64,000 nt of DNA from Blastocatellia bacterium. GTDB taxonomy: Bacteria > Acidobacteriota > Blastocatellia > UBA7656 > JADIYM01. A program made the translations under genes and the position numbers. The stretch spans positions 123,321 to 187,320 of the forward strand of contig JAJTWZ010000003.1 in assembly GCA_021463145.1 (NCBI GenBank), written 5' to 3'. The notes under the pieces are model-generated. The model saw nothing but the letters and a program-made list of their open reading frames with translations, was not told where the DNA came from and searched no databases. This document shows, piece by piece, positions 17,201 to 25,001 of this stretch (within the stretch, counting starts at the first letter, position 1; every line of letters starts with the position of its first letter).

Positions 17201-19938
17201 TTCGATCTGCAATCGCGCACGCAATTCGCGTGTGCGAGCCAGGACGCGACCTGCCGCCTGCTTTCTCGTTGCTGCAGGACGTCGCATCGTTCCGCAATGG
17301 GAAGAGTCCAACGCTGGATGCGCTCGCGGCGGACGGTCAGACGCTGACCGTCGAGTTGGACCGGCCGCTTCCGATCTTCCCCTCTCTGCTAACGGACATT
17401 CGCGCTGCCATCGCCGTGCCACTCGGCGACGGATCCGACGAAGTGGCCGGCACAGGGCCGTTCATGATTCGTACAATCGGCGACGACAGGGTTGCGCTCG
17501 CGCGAAACGCCCAGCCCTGGCGCGGATCGCCGGCAAACGTGGCGGCAATCGAGGTCGTCGGGAGGTTGAACGGGCAGGAGCTTGCCGCACGCGCCGCATC
17601 GGGCGAGTCCGACATCGTCCGCGGCGTGCCGGGGCTCGAGATCGAAGAGTTGCTCCAGGATCGCCGCCGGCGATATCGGCTGATCGAAGCCCCTGGCTCC
17701 AACATCTGGTTCCTGCTCTTCAACCGCCGGCGCGAATCGGCCGTCGGTCCGGAACTGCGCGCGGCCATGTGCGCAATCCTGCAGGTGCACGACGTCGTCA
17801 AGACGCACATTGGCAGATTCGCGATCCCGGCGGAAGGCGTCATCCCGCCGCGGACGCTTGGACACGATCCGAACCGCCGCCGTCATCCGGTTACCCACGA
17901 CCAGATCGATGTCTGGCTCGCTTCGAGCCCGTCGCCGCGCAAGCTGACAGCGCACGTGGACTACGGATTCTGCCATCGTCACCGGAGGTTGATCGACGCG
18001 ATAGTAGGGCTCTGGTCGGACTATGGAATCGACGTCGAAACCCTGGACGCGCCCGATGCCAATCCCTGTCATCTGGAGTCCCTCGCCGACACCGTCGACG
18101 TAGCGTTCAGCGGATGGGCCGGCGATTACTCGGATCCGGACGCATTCACCTACGCGCTCTTCCACTCGCGTGATGGCGAACTGCGACGGTTCGTCGAAGG
18201 AACGGAACTAGACGAGAGCCTCGAGGCCGCGCGCGCCGAGCAAACGGCGGAGCGGCGCGAGTTGCTGTACCGCGACATCGAGGACAGGCTACAGGCCGGC
18301 AACTTCGTCCTGCCGTTGTTCCACGAGAACGATCACAGGCTCGTTTCCCAACGCGTTCGCCGGCTAGCGCTCAAGAGTGACGCGCCGTACCTGAATTTCG
18401 AGGCCGTGGGAAAAACTCCGGCCAGGTCGGTCGCGGAGCAGCGTGTACGCGGTGGCGGACGGATTCACGTTCCGGTGCCGGTTGGCTGCGACCTTCAGTC
18501 GCTCGATCCATCGTTGATTCGAATGGACATCGAGTCCGAAGTGCTCGGCACCGTATTCGAGCCGCTCGTCCGTAATCCTGACGGTGCGCGGGTGGTCCCG
18601 TGGCTTGCGCGGTCCTTCGCCATCGAGGATGGAGGACGCAGATTTCGGTTCGTCTTGCGGGACGATGTCACATTTCACAACGGGCGATCGCTGACGGCTC
18701 GCGACGTGCGCTTCACGCTCGAACGCCTGATGCGAAACCCGGAGAGCCAGTTCCGCTGGCATCTGGCGCCCATCCGCGGCGCGACCGCACTCCTCAATGG
18801 GACGGCGAGCGAACTGGAAGGATTCCGAATCGTCTCGCGCCTCGAGTTCACCATCGAGCTCGACAATCCGGTTGCGTTCTTCGTTTCCCTGCTGACCGAT
18901 CCAGCCGTGGCGATCGTTCCGGAAACCTCGTCGCCACAGTCTGGCGTGTTGAAGGAAGCCGCCGTAGGCACGGGACCATTCCACGTCGTGCGATTCGAAC
19001 CAGGGAAGCGACTGGAGCTTGACGCCAACCCGACCTACTGGAGAGACGGCCTGCCCAAGGCTGACGGCGTAACGTTCCTGTTCGGCAGCACGCCCCATTC
19101 GACCGCCGAGTCCTTCCGTGCCGGCCGCGCCTCGATCGCATGGAACCTGCTGCCGGAGGACGAAGCGCTCCTGCGGACCGATCCGGCCGTCGCCGCCAGC
19201 TATACCGAATCGCCCGGACTGCATACGGTCATGCTCGCGTTCAACTGCCATTCCGGCCCGCTTGCGGACGAAGCCATCCGTCAGCACATCGTCGGATCGC
19301 TGGATGTGGACTCGATAGTGCGACGTGCGGCCGGACCGTATGCGACCGTAGCCAACAGCATTGTTCCGCCCGGGCTCCTCGGGCACGGCTGCGGCAATTT
19401 CACGACTACGGGCACTTCGATCAGGCCCGCACCCCTCGGGCGCGACCTCGAGCTGAGCTGCCTGATGCGGCCGCTCTACACCGAAGGCGCTGAAAAGTCG
19501 CTTCGCGAATCGCTGTTCGATGCCCTCGCGGAAATTGGAGTTCGAGTGCGCATCAACTGCCCGCAGGGCGACGACTGGGAAGCCGCTCGCGCCGCAGCCG
19601 TTGACGACATGTTCCTGTTCGGCTGGCTTGCCGACTATCCGGACGCCGATTCCTTCATCCACGGACTCCTCCGGTCCGGGCGCGGCTGGATTGGAAAGCT
19701 CTGCGGCGCTCCCGATATCGACAGGCTTATCGACCGGAGCCGCACCGCAATCGATCCCGAACTGCGCCACGACCTGTATCGCGAAATCGAGGCCGTCGTC
19801 GCACGGCGAGCGCTGTTGCTGCCGCTCGTTCATTCGCGCAGCTACAGGTACGTCCGTCCCGAGGTCCGGGGCCTGGAAGTCTCGCTCGCCCTGCCCTACG
19901 TCGCATACGAGAAACTCTGGATCGACTCGTCACGTTGA
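14245..19938 (+). CDS. giant Ser/Thr kinase - AAA ATPase - tandem SBP_bac_5 fusion
   Basis: 1897 residues from ATG 14245; the open frame upstream runs antisense to the creatininase gene and is rejected. Kinase domain, residues 10-275: GRGGMG loop (17-22), K39, HRD Asp131, DFG Asp153, SPEQ at 179. Residues about 300-620: STAND/AAA_16-like ATPase with FVGRERE, Walker A GGAAGIGKS (K336) and Walker-B-like LLVLLFEDLH. Residues 620-900: winged-helix and helical repeats. Then two family 5 extracellular solute-binding (peptide/nickel) domains, about 908-1395 and 1403-1897, each with the landmarks DGRRFRLHLRTGI/GGRRFRFVLRDDV, GTGPF, a WxxDYxDPD-like segment, and DLYREIE. There is no signal peptide or membrane segment, so the SBP modules should be cytoplasmic and may act as peptide sensors. 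Confidence 0.88.
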   Translation: MIGTLLANRYEIVRELGRGGMGIVYLARDTVLEREVAVKLLPPAMLGPEAEERFRREARVAGRMDHPGIVPLHDIAKHGDSVFLVMPFVHGAPLRKLLTDRSVSVRDVIEIGIRVAEALEHSHGLGVIHRDIKPENVMVDRDGDDSLRVRVADFGVAAAEFEERVTKSGVIVGTGSYLSPEQVSEGIVDARSDIFSLGVLLYESLAGALPFSGSGASLYYRIAFTAPKSLRSFNPDVPAELDELVLKCLDKSPAARPQTARQLAVSLRSLQPGSSDSIALPSSSSVPGQRIGSLAAGQAAFVGRERELASLVDRLTRAEAGEAQLVLVGGAAGIGKSRLVDEVDRVARGRGARVLHGRFLDRDQTFPFQGFCDAFQEYFLSEALTAASAPAELADLLPELINLFPSLGELSPARTTTSGPVENLTSGANASRIFVERSEVFDLLAKTIARIGAGRLLVLLFEDLHASDGSVEALQYVFRRCSATPTLLVATFRDEDASPSDPIGTLLESMHGDRRFEALRVAPLGAESHRQLVASSIGSDSIDESLVERLYEITEGNPFFTTELVKSLRDAGDITSSATGDWHITSSDGITPESLPDTIQRAVEHRIRRLTDAQRNLMSVAAVLGRTFAFRDLEMLGDDLPVLERTVDGLVDAGYFVEERESRGDRLTFSSGIVRDVLYAGLARRRRRSLHRTFAQRLEQRSAARIELVLPDLLHHFVQGDVPEKVVKFGTALAKRYLGAYSPLEARRAADAVLEFASRTALEDPSAEAEVRGIRARALWMAGIRQPALDEFQLAIAGFRNAGDASAELATIAAAAESAWAGRYAVATAALVERGLELGRKVLRPGDGDGETLDEDRASFGRILKLGATGANLRGEFELASRLLTERDNLFDSKEDRQIELDRGATLRLAVPPAIQARHPVNCRTRGDIETLAASFETLLVTDSNGVLIPNLVDRWECQEDGRRFRLHLRTGISSHDGSPVTADVVRSAIAHAIRVCEPGRDLPPAFSLLQDVASFRNGKSPTLDALAADGQTLTVELDRPLPIFPSLLTDIRAAIAVPLGDGSDEVAGTGPFMIRTIGDDRVALARNAQPWRGSPANVAAIEVVGRLNGQELAARAASGESDIVRGVPGLEIEELLQDRRRRYRLIEAPGSNIWFLLFNRRRESAVGPELRAAMCAILQVHDVVKTHIGRFAIPAEGVIPPRTLGHDPNRRRHPVTHDQIDVWLASSPSPRKLTAHVDYGFCHRHRRLIDAIVGLWSDYGIDVETLDAPDANPCHLESLADTVDVAFSGWAGDYSDPDAFTYALFHSRDGELRRFVEGTELDESLEAARAEQTAERRELLYRDIEDRLQAGNFVLPLFHENDHRLVSQRVRRLALKSDAPYLNFEAVGKTPARSVAEQRVRGGGRIHVPVPVGCDLQSLDPSLIRMDIESEVLGTVFEPLVRNPDGARVVPWLARSFAIEDGGRRFRFVLRDDVTFHNGRSLTARDVRFTLERLMRNPESQFRWHLAPIRGATALLNGTASELEGFRIVSRLEFTIELDNPVAFFVSLLTDPAVAIVPETSSPQSGVLKEAAVGTGPFHVVRFEPGKRLELDANPTYWRDGLPKADGVTFLFGSTPHSTAESFRAGRASIAWNLLPEDEALLRTDPAVAASYTESPGLHTVMLAFNCHSGPLADEAIRQHIVGSLDVDSIVRRAAGPYATVANSIVPPGLLGHGCGNFTTTGTSIRPAPLGRDLELSCLMRPLYTEGAEKSLRESLFDALAEIGVRVRINCPQGDDWEAARAAAVDDMFLFGWLADYPDADSFIHGLLRSGRGWIGKLCGAPDIDRLIDRSRTAIDPELRHDLYREIEAVVARRALLLPLVHSRSYRYVRPEVRGLEVSLALPYVAYEKLWIDSSR

Positions 19939-20067
19939 CATCGGACGGGCCGGAACGGAGAATGCGGCGCCCGCAGGGGTCTCCAGCTCGCGAGCAGGCG
20001 ACGTAACAGCTGTACAGTCAGTGCTTTGCGGCTTATATAAATGATGATGCGATCGAGCGGAAGGTAC

Positions 20068-21309
20068 ATGAGGAAGCACACGAGAAGGTCGTTGCGTCGA
20101 ATCCTTGCGGTAATGTTTTCATCGACGCTCCTGGTTTCTGCCGGCTGTGGTGTGTCGGCTCCATCCGGGAATGGCAATGCCGCTCCGGCGAACTCGAATT
20201 CGACCGGTGTCGAGGGCGCAACAGCGCACGTGGATGCGACGGGAACGCTGCCGTACGACCTCGTGGCCGTGGATTTCGTGTCGAATGCAACCGGGTTTCT
20301 CGTCGGCAACGATGGGGAGAACAACGTAAGCGTGATCTGCCGGACCGTGAACGGCGGCGCGACCTGGGTGGCTGTGCTCGAGATCGTAGGAGAGTCGCTG
20401 CTCGACGTGGATTTCGTCGACGAGGAGAAAGGTTGGGCCGTCGGAGCCGAAGGCCTTATCTACGCGACGGCGGACGGTGGAAAATCGTGGACCGAGGAAT
20501 CGCCCGCGACGGTCTGGAAGGCTCAGCGTGTCACGGAACCGGTAACGGTCAGGCCGAAGACCGGCGACGGATCTGGACCGCCGATGATCACGAGCGAGAG
20601 CATCGCGTCGGTGTTCTTCATCGACTCGAGGACGGGATGGGCGGCTGGAGACGTCCCGACGGGAGAAAGCGTCGACGTGCGCGGCATCGTTCTTGGAACG
20701 AAGGATGGCGGAGCGTCCTGGACCGAACTGAAACAACCCGATGGGGCGCCTGTCATTCCGGTTGCGGTAAATGACGTTCATTTCGTGAGCCGGAACGAAG
20801 GATGGGCCGCTGCGGGGAACCTGGAGAATGGCGAGGAAGACATGCTCTTCCACACGACGGACGGCGGCTCGACGTGGGCGCGGCAGCCCGCAGTTGGCGG
20901 CCAGTACCTTCGTGCTGTTCATTTCGTCTCCCAGACGCGAGGTTTCGCGGTAGGAATGACGATCGACTCGGTCACGGAGCTTCCGGGGCCGTCAAAGATC
21001 CTCGCTACGACGGACGGCGGAGCCACGTGGAAGGTCGCCCTCGTTGCGGAGCGCAGTTTTTTCGACGTGACGTTCGTCGACTCGAACCGTGGCTGGGCCG
21101 TGGGCGATCGGGCATCGGTTTACGCGACAACGGACGGCGGAGCCACGTGGAAGCAGCAATCGAAATTCGTCGTCACGGATGTTCCGAACCGGCAGCGGCC
21201 TCCAAAGAGACCAGGTGCGCCTACGGCTCGGGCGTTCCGGACAGTGCTTGCGTTGTCGGCCGCCGATGTCTGGGCCGCGGGTGAGGGCCAGATCCTGCGG
21301 AGGAAATGA
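20068..21309 (+). CDS. YCF48/BNR-type beta-propeller lipoprotein-like protein
   Basis: 413 residues. ATG 20068 is chosen over the ATG triplet at 20041 because GGAAGG lies just upstream and the resulting N-terminus is a clean signal peptide (MRKHTRRSLRRILAVMFSST, then LLVSAGC). The cysteine suggests lipid attachment, though the -3 residue is Ser rather than Leu. Six or so blades repeat TTDGGATWK with a following xxFVDxxxGWAVG strand, the pattern of YCF48/HCF136 photosystem-II assembly factors and BNR repeats. In non-phototrophs these are envelope propellers of unknown binding partner. It follows the giant kinase gene by 129 bases. Confidence 0.8.
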   Translation: MRKHTRRSLRRILAVMFSSTLLVSAGCGVSAPSGNGNAAPANSNSTGVEGATAHVDATGTLPYDLVAVDFVSNATGFLVGNDGENNVSVICRTVNGGATWVAVLEIVGESLLDVDFVDEEKGWAVGAEGLIYATADGGKSWTEESPATVWKAQRVTEPVTVRPKTGDGSGPPMITSESIASVFFIDSRTGWAAGDVPTGESVDVRGIVLGTKDGGASWTELKQPDGAPVIPVAVNDVHFVSRNEGWAAAGNLENGEEDMLFHTTDGGSTWARQPAVGGQYLRAVHFVSQTRGFAVGMTIDSVTELPGPSKILATTDGGATWKVALVAERSFFDVTFVDSNRGWAVGDRASVYATTDGGATWKQQSKFVVTDVPNRQRPPKRPGAPTARAFRTVLALSAADVWAAGEGQILRRK

Positions 21310-21422
21310 GTCCGGGCCGGGATATCGGCGGGACGTGAGCGGCGAACTCGCGCCCGCGACGTGACTCCTCCCGCGTGCGGGAATTCCTCGAGCGGCCAGC
21401 CAGGACAGCAATCGCGAACCCG

Positions 21423-22091
21423 TCAGAACAGCAGGTTACGCAGCCCGAAGTAAGCCCCCGCGATAACGATCGCCGCGATAGCGAGCGAGACGAAGACGTA
21501 CTTCCGCTTGCCGCCCGTGTACCACAAGTGCAACCGGTGGCCGAACGCGCGCGCCGCGTAAGCAATGGAGAAGAACCGCACGATACGGCCGCAGACGAAT
21601 ACGAGCAGGAACCCCCAGAACGGGACGTGAGCAGCGCCGGCCGCCATCGACACCAGCTTCATCGAGCCCGGTCCGACGGCGACGAAGGCAACCGGAAGAA
21701 TCCACCACCTCCCCTGCGCCAACTCGAGCACGCGAGCCCAGGACTCTTCCTCGCCCCAGAACTGAATAATCGGAAGTCCGATCGTCGGGAAGAACAGATA
21801 TCCGACGATGTAGGTGAATACTCCGCCCAGAACGGAACCCGTTGCAAAACAGATTGCAAACCGGCGCCACAGCGCCGGCAGGTTGGTAACGAGAACGATC
21901 AGGAAGGGCTCCAGAGCAATCGGCACGAAAGCCGAAGCCGCGAACGCAAGGCCTACGATTCCAACCGCTCCCTGCGGCGAAGAGGCCTCCCTGAGGATCC
22001 AGAGGCCCGCTCGTCCCCTCAGGTCCCTGAACCATCCGTTCCGCGGCCTGGCGGCGTCACTCGACTCGTCCCGACTCGGCCGCGACGCCAT
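21423..22091 (-). CDS. DedA/VTT-family (YqaA-like) membrane protein
   Basis: 222 residues with four to five hydrophobic segments (about 45-65, 82-104, 132-152, 160-180, 198-218). FVAVGPGSMKLVSMAAGAAH is the G-x-R/K-like re-entrant loop region of the SNARE-associated/VTT family, whose members act as lipid scramblases or flippases for carriers such as undecaprenyl phosphate. The Arg that usually follows Gly in this loop is replaced by Pro-Gly-Ser here. The gene ends a minus-strand series that starts with the 70-residue membrane protein 18 bases upstream. Confidence 0.7.
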   Translation of the reverse strand: MASRPSRDESSDAARPRNGWFRDLRGRAGLWILREASSPQGAVGIVGLAFAASAFVPIALEPFLIVLVTNLPALWRRFAICFATGSVLGGVFTYIVGYLFFPTIGLPIIQFWGEEESWARVLELAQGRWWILPVAFVAVGPGSMKLVSMAAGAAHVPFWGFLLVFVCGRIVRFFSIAYAARAFGHRLHLWYTGGKRKYVFVSLAIAAIVIAGAYFGLRNLLF

Positions 22092-22109
22092 CGAAGACCT
22101 TCCGGCCGA

Positions 22110-22322
22110 TCAGGCGTCCCGCCCGTTCCGTCCCGACGGGATGCCGATGTCAAACGCCACGACCACGAAAAACGCCGTAAGAACAAGAGTCATAGCTATG
22201 TAGCCCACGGAGAGGTTGCCGCTGTATACCGTAGCGCCCACGAGCACCGCGATGCCGATGAGCGCAAGAACCTGCTTGAAGGAGATGTTCCACCCGAATG
22301 TCTTGTTGTCGGTAATCGGCAT
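22110..22322 (-). CDS. small two-helix membrane protein
   Basis: 70 residues, GGAGG 10 bases upstream of ATG 22322. Two hydrophobic helices (VLALIGIAVLVGATVYSG and IAMTLVLTAFFVVVAFDIGI) joined by a short loop, with a polar N-terminus and basic C-terminal tail. No family recognised. The 18-base gap to the DedA-like gene suggests co-transcription. Confidence 0.65.
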   Translation of the reverse strand: MPITDNKTFGWNISFKQVLALIGIAVLVGATVYSGNLSVGYIAMTLVLTAFFVVVAFDIGIPSGRNGRDA

Positions 22323-22399
22323 GATGTCGGTTCCTCCGTGAGCCGGGAATCGGCGAGTCTAGCAGCGGCCAATCCTGGTGGTCAATTGTGTGGTTCAGA

Positions 22400-22446
22400 C
22401 GTCCGTGGCGGAACCGGCCCGAATCGAGTCGCTTCCGCCACGGACG
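22400..22446 (-). terminator. strong hairpin after the LysM gene
   Basis: Perfect 14-base inverted repeat (arms 22400-22413 and 22433-22446, CGTCCGTGGCGGAA and its complement) with a 19-base loop, located 26-72 bases past the LysM gene stop. There is no T-run, so it may end transcription by a Rho-assisted route or protect the 3' end. Confidence 0.5.
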
Positions 22447-22471
22447 CCCGTCGACTGCGCCTGACCGGCGC

Positions 22472-22843
22472 CTAGCCCTTTGGAATCCGGAGCTTCTGGC
22501 CCGGGAAGATCTTGTCGGGATCGTCCAGTTGGTCGCGATTCGCCTCAAAAATCTCGCGCCACGAGACTCCCTCGTAGTGAGTCGCAATCTTGCTGAGCGA
22601 ATCTCCCGGCTTCACTTCGTAGACCTCGTCGCCGCCACCCTCGACGACCTGCAGATCGAGCAGGAGGTCGCCAGAACCCATGTCGGGATCGAGTCGCGCG
22701 TATTCCTCCCATATCGACTGCTTTGCGGCCTCGCCATTCACCGTGCCCGATACGGCCAGGACGTCGCCACGATCTTCAATGGAGATGTTCCCGTGGGCTC
22801 GGGCCATGTCTATCAACGACTGATACTTGTCTGTAAGTGCCAT
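22472..22843 (-). CDS. BON-LysM protein (Kbp/YgaU-like)
   Basis: 123 residues with GGAGG before ATG 22843. Residues 1-60 form a degenerate BON-like domain (NISIEDRGDVLAVSGTVN), and residues 72-120 a LysM domain (VYEVKPGDSLSKIATHYEG, ending KIFPGQKLRIPKG). The same two-domain order is seen in E. coli Kbp (YgaU), a cytoplasmic K+-binding protein linked to osmotic stress. No signal peptide, consistent with that. It lies 15 bases downstream of another BON protein gene and is likely co-expressed with it. Confidence 0.8.
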   Translation of the reverse strand: MALTDKYQSLIDMARAHGNISIEDRGDVLAVSGTVNGEAAKQSIWEEYARLDPDMGSGDLLLDLQVVEGGGDEVYEVKPGDSLSKIATHYEGVSWREIFEANRDQLDDPDKIFPGQKLRIPKG

Positions 22844-22858
22844 GTTCCCTCCTTCCGG

Positions 22859-23383
22859 TTACTTCTCGGTCAGTTCTGCCGCAACCACTTTGGCGGGCTT
22901 CGGATTCGCTTCGTTTGCAGCCTGCATCGCCTTGATCTTGGAGCCCTTGGCAACTTCACCCTTGAGCGTCACGACTCCAGCAGCCACGTCAACCGTAACG
23001 CCTGTGATTCCGGCCTTGGTCAGACTGTCCGTGACCGCTTTCTTGATCGCGGCATCGTTGCCCGCGTCGGCCGGCGCTGCGGCTGCGGCAGGCGGTTTGA
23101 CAGTGATGTCGTTCTTGACGGACTTCACGCCTTCCACTGCTTTCGCGATGCCCTCTGCCGCCGCCTTGGCTGCATCGTTGTCGGCCGTGCCGGTCAAGGT
23201 GACAGCTCCGTCCTTCACGGCAACCTCGATCTTGGCGCCGGCAAGGTTCGCCGCGGACTGGATCTTCGCCTTGACGGACTGCGTCAAAGCCGCATCGTCA
23301 GGTCCGCTCTTGCACGCCCCGGCGGCGATTGCGAGTGTCAGGACCATCCCCGTCACGAGTATGGATCGCATTCGATTGATCAT
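22859..23383 (-). CDS. double-BON-domain lipoprotein-like protein
   Basis: 174 residues from ATG 23383 (AGGAG upstream). Signal peptide MINRMRSILVTGMVLTLAIA ending AGAC, probably a lipoprotein although the -3 residue is Ala. Two BON domains, about 30-90 (IEVAVKDGAVTLTGTADNDA) and 105-160 (VTVDVAAGVVTLKGEVAKGS), separated by an Ala/Pro-rich linker. BON proteins bind the outer membrane or phospholipid surface and respond to osmotic stress (OsmY type). It is paired with the BON-LysM gene directly downstream. Confidence 0.8.
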   Translation of the reverse strand: MINRMRSILVTGMVLTLAIAAGACKSGPDDAALTQSVKAKIQSAANLAGAKIEVAVKDGAVTLTGTADNDAAKAAAEGIAKAVEGVKSVKNDITVKPPAAAAAPADAGNDAAIKKAVTDSLTKAGITGVTVDVAAGVVTLKGEVAKGSKIKAMQAANEANPKPAKVVAAELTEK

Positions 23384-23439
23384 CGATAATCTCCTGTCTT
23401 TGTAACTATTCGTGAAACAGAGACCACCCTGCGCCGGAC

Positions 23440-23652
23440 TCAGGGGTCCGTTGGAGTAACGGCGGCGCGATGGCGGCATTCGTCGAGTTGGGCGCTCAAA
23501 CGGTCGATTTCGGAATCCATCCGATCGGCCACTCTGCGCAGGTCCGGCAGGAAACGGCCAAGGTCGCCCATGGAATCCATCGAATCCATCAACGACCCCA
23601 GTTCCTGCCGCGCCAGTTCAAGGTGCCGGTGCCTTAGTGCCCAGTCGGTCAT
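23440..23652 (-). CDS. small unknown protein coupled to a radical SAM enzyme
   Basis: 70 residues, start ATG overlapping the radical SAM stop by ATGA. Sequence is helical and charged (LELARQELGSLMDSMDSM; LRRVADRMDSEIDRLSAQLD) with one Cys near the end, likely a short coiled coil. Family unknown. It could be a partner or a peptide substrate of the adjacent enzyme; there is no leader/core signature that proves the latter. Confidence 0.55.
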   Translation of the reverse strand: MTDWALRHRHLELARQELGSLMDSMDSMGDLGRFLPDLRRVADRMDSEIDRLSAQLDECRHRAAVTPTDP

Positions 23653-24815
23653 GAACCGATCGTCGCGGGCTCCGGCATCGAAGCGGCCGCGGCTTCAAGC
23701 TCGCGACGCGCGGATTTCATCTGCCGCTCGAGCTTCTTGATCTCAACAAGATGCTTGGGATTGAAGGCGAGCGACGGGTAATAGCAATTTGACTCGTGGG
23801 TGCAGAAGCATCCGTTCGCCGCGTGCTTGCGCCGCTCCTGCATCGCAGACGAGAGCCACAATTTCTGGAAGTCCCATTCCACGTCGCGCAGGTTGCCGAT
23901 CGCGTCAAGGTTCTCGCAGCTCGAGAGCGTGCCCTCGTCGTAAATCACGGCCCCCGCGGTTCCTGCGTAACAGGTGAGCTGCGCTTTCTTCTCCTTCTCG
24001 GTACGGGCAATCAACTCGTGCATGTGGATGTCGATCGCAGCCTTGAAAAAGCCTGCGTCACCCGCGTAGTTGTTCTTGATCGCCGCAGTGCGCGAGTCGT
24101 CGTCGATCAGCCGTCCGAGCCTGTGATAGCGCTCGATGTCGATATCGAGCTCCCTTGGATCCGCGGACGGAGGACGGATGTAATTCACGTTGACCTTGTC
24201 GGGCCTGAGCTCGTACTTGAGAAAATCGTACCACTCGAAAATTCGGTCCTGGTTACTGTTCATCAGACACGTGCAGGTCTGTACATCCAGTTGCGGATAG
24301 GTCTTCTTGAGCTCCTGCAGCTTTCGAGCGGTGTCGATTGCGATATCCCAGGACCCCGGTTTCTGCCGGATCTTGTCGTGATCCTCCTTGAGTCCGTCGA
24401 TCCCGAGAGCGACAGCGACGTTCAGATTGGGACATTCCTGCAGGATCTTTTCGACGTCCGGAAGTATGCGCTTCTGAATCTGGCCATTCGACATCAGATA
24501 AACCGACTCGAGCCGGTTGTTCTCGTAGAATGCCTTGACGATCTGTGGCAGGTCGCGACGCGTGAACGGCTCGCCGCCGGCGATGATAAGGACGCTCAGA
24601 TTGCCCCCGAGTGTCTCGCTGATGCGCTCGAGCTCGTGCGTCTTCATCTGCAGCTTTTTTCGGGGCGCGTCGTCGAGCTCCTCGGTAAAGAAGCAGTGGA
24701 CGCAGCGCATGTCACACACCGACGTGCAGAGAATGTTCAGAACTACCGGCGCAAACGGCTTGCCCATTGCGAGCTTCCCGTAGCGCTTCAGCAGTTCCTT
24801 CGTCGTGAAGTCCAT
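23649..24815 (-). CDS. radical SAM protein with SPASM/twitch-like C-terminus
   Basis: 388 residues, GGAGG 6 bases before ATG 24815. The radical SAM [4Fe-4S] motif is C-x3-C-x2-C in VCDMRCVHCFF (about residues 34-41), followed by the GGEPFTRRDL signature. The C-terminal region has further cysteines in TCYAGTAGAVIYDEGTLSSC and CFCTHESNC, a SPASM/twitch-like auxiliary cluster site typical of peptide- and protein-modifying enzymes. AdoMet is cleaved to start radical chemistry; the substrate is unknown. Codons for Lys, Asn and Asp are used more than in neighbours. It is divergent from the enoyl-CoA hydratase gene. Confidence 0.85.
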   Translation of the reverse strand: MDFTTKELLKRYGKLAMGKPFAPVVLNILCTSVCDMRCVHCFFTEELDDAPRKKLQMKTHELERISETLGGNLSVLIIAGGEPFTRRDLPQIVKAFYENNRLESVYLMSNGQIQKRILPDVEKILQECPNLNVAVALGIDGLKEDHDKIRQKPGSWDIAIDTARKLQELKKTYPQLDVQTCTCLMNSNQDRIFEWYDFLKYELRPDKVNVNYIRPPSADPRELDIDIERYHRLGRLIDDDSRTAAIKNNYAGDAGFFKAAIDIHMHELIARTEKEKKAQLTCYAGTAGAVIYDEGTLSSCENLDAIGNLRDVEWDFQKLWLSSAMQERRKHAANGCFCTHESNCYYPSLAFNPKHLVEIKKLERQMKSARRELEAAAASMPEPATIGS

Positions 24816-25001
24816 TCTGGCCTCCTCAATCCCGCCATCGCCGCAATTCCAAGCCGACGAGTTTAGCGAACGAATCCGGCATTGTCCACGAACCCGAAAC
24901 CGGTGAATTTGGCCCGTTTGACAGCCATGCGGCCACGGCGGTAACGTCCGGGTTCGGCCGGATCACATACGGCTGCGAGGAACCGGGGAGCGTGCGCGGA
25001 C

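Noticed and set aside
18364..19833. Minus-strand open frame of 489 codons
   Set aside because: Antisense to the SBP part of the kinase fusion; no recognisable domain.
21375..22475. Plus-strand open frame of 366 codons
   Set aside because: Arg/Asp/His-rich shadow over the DedA-like and small membrane protein genes.
23796..24866. Plus-strand open frame of 356 codons
   Set aside because: Antisense to the radical SAM gene, whose cysteine motifs and ribosome site decide the strand.
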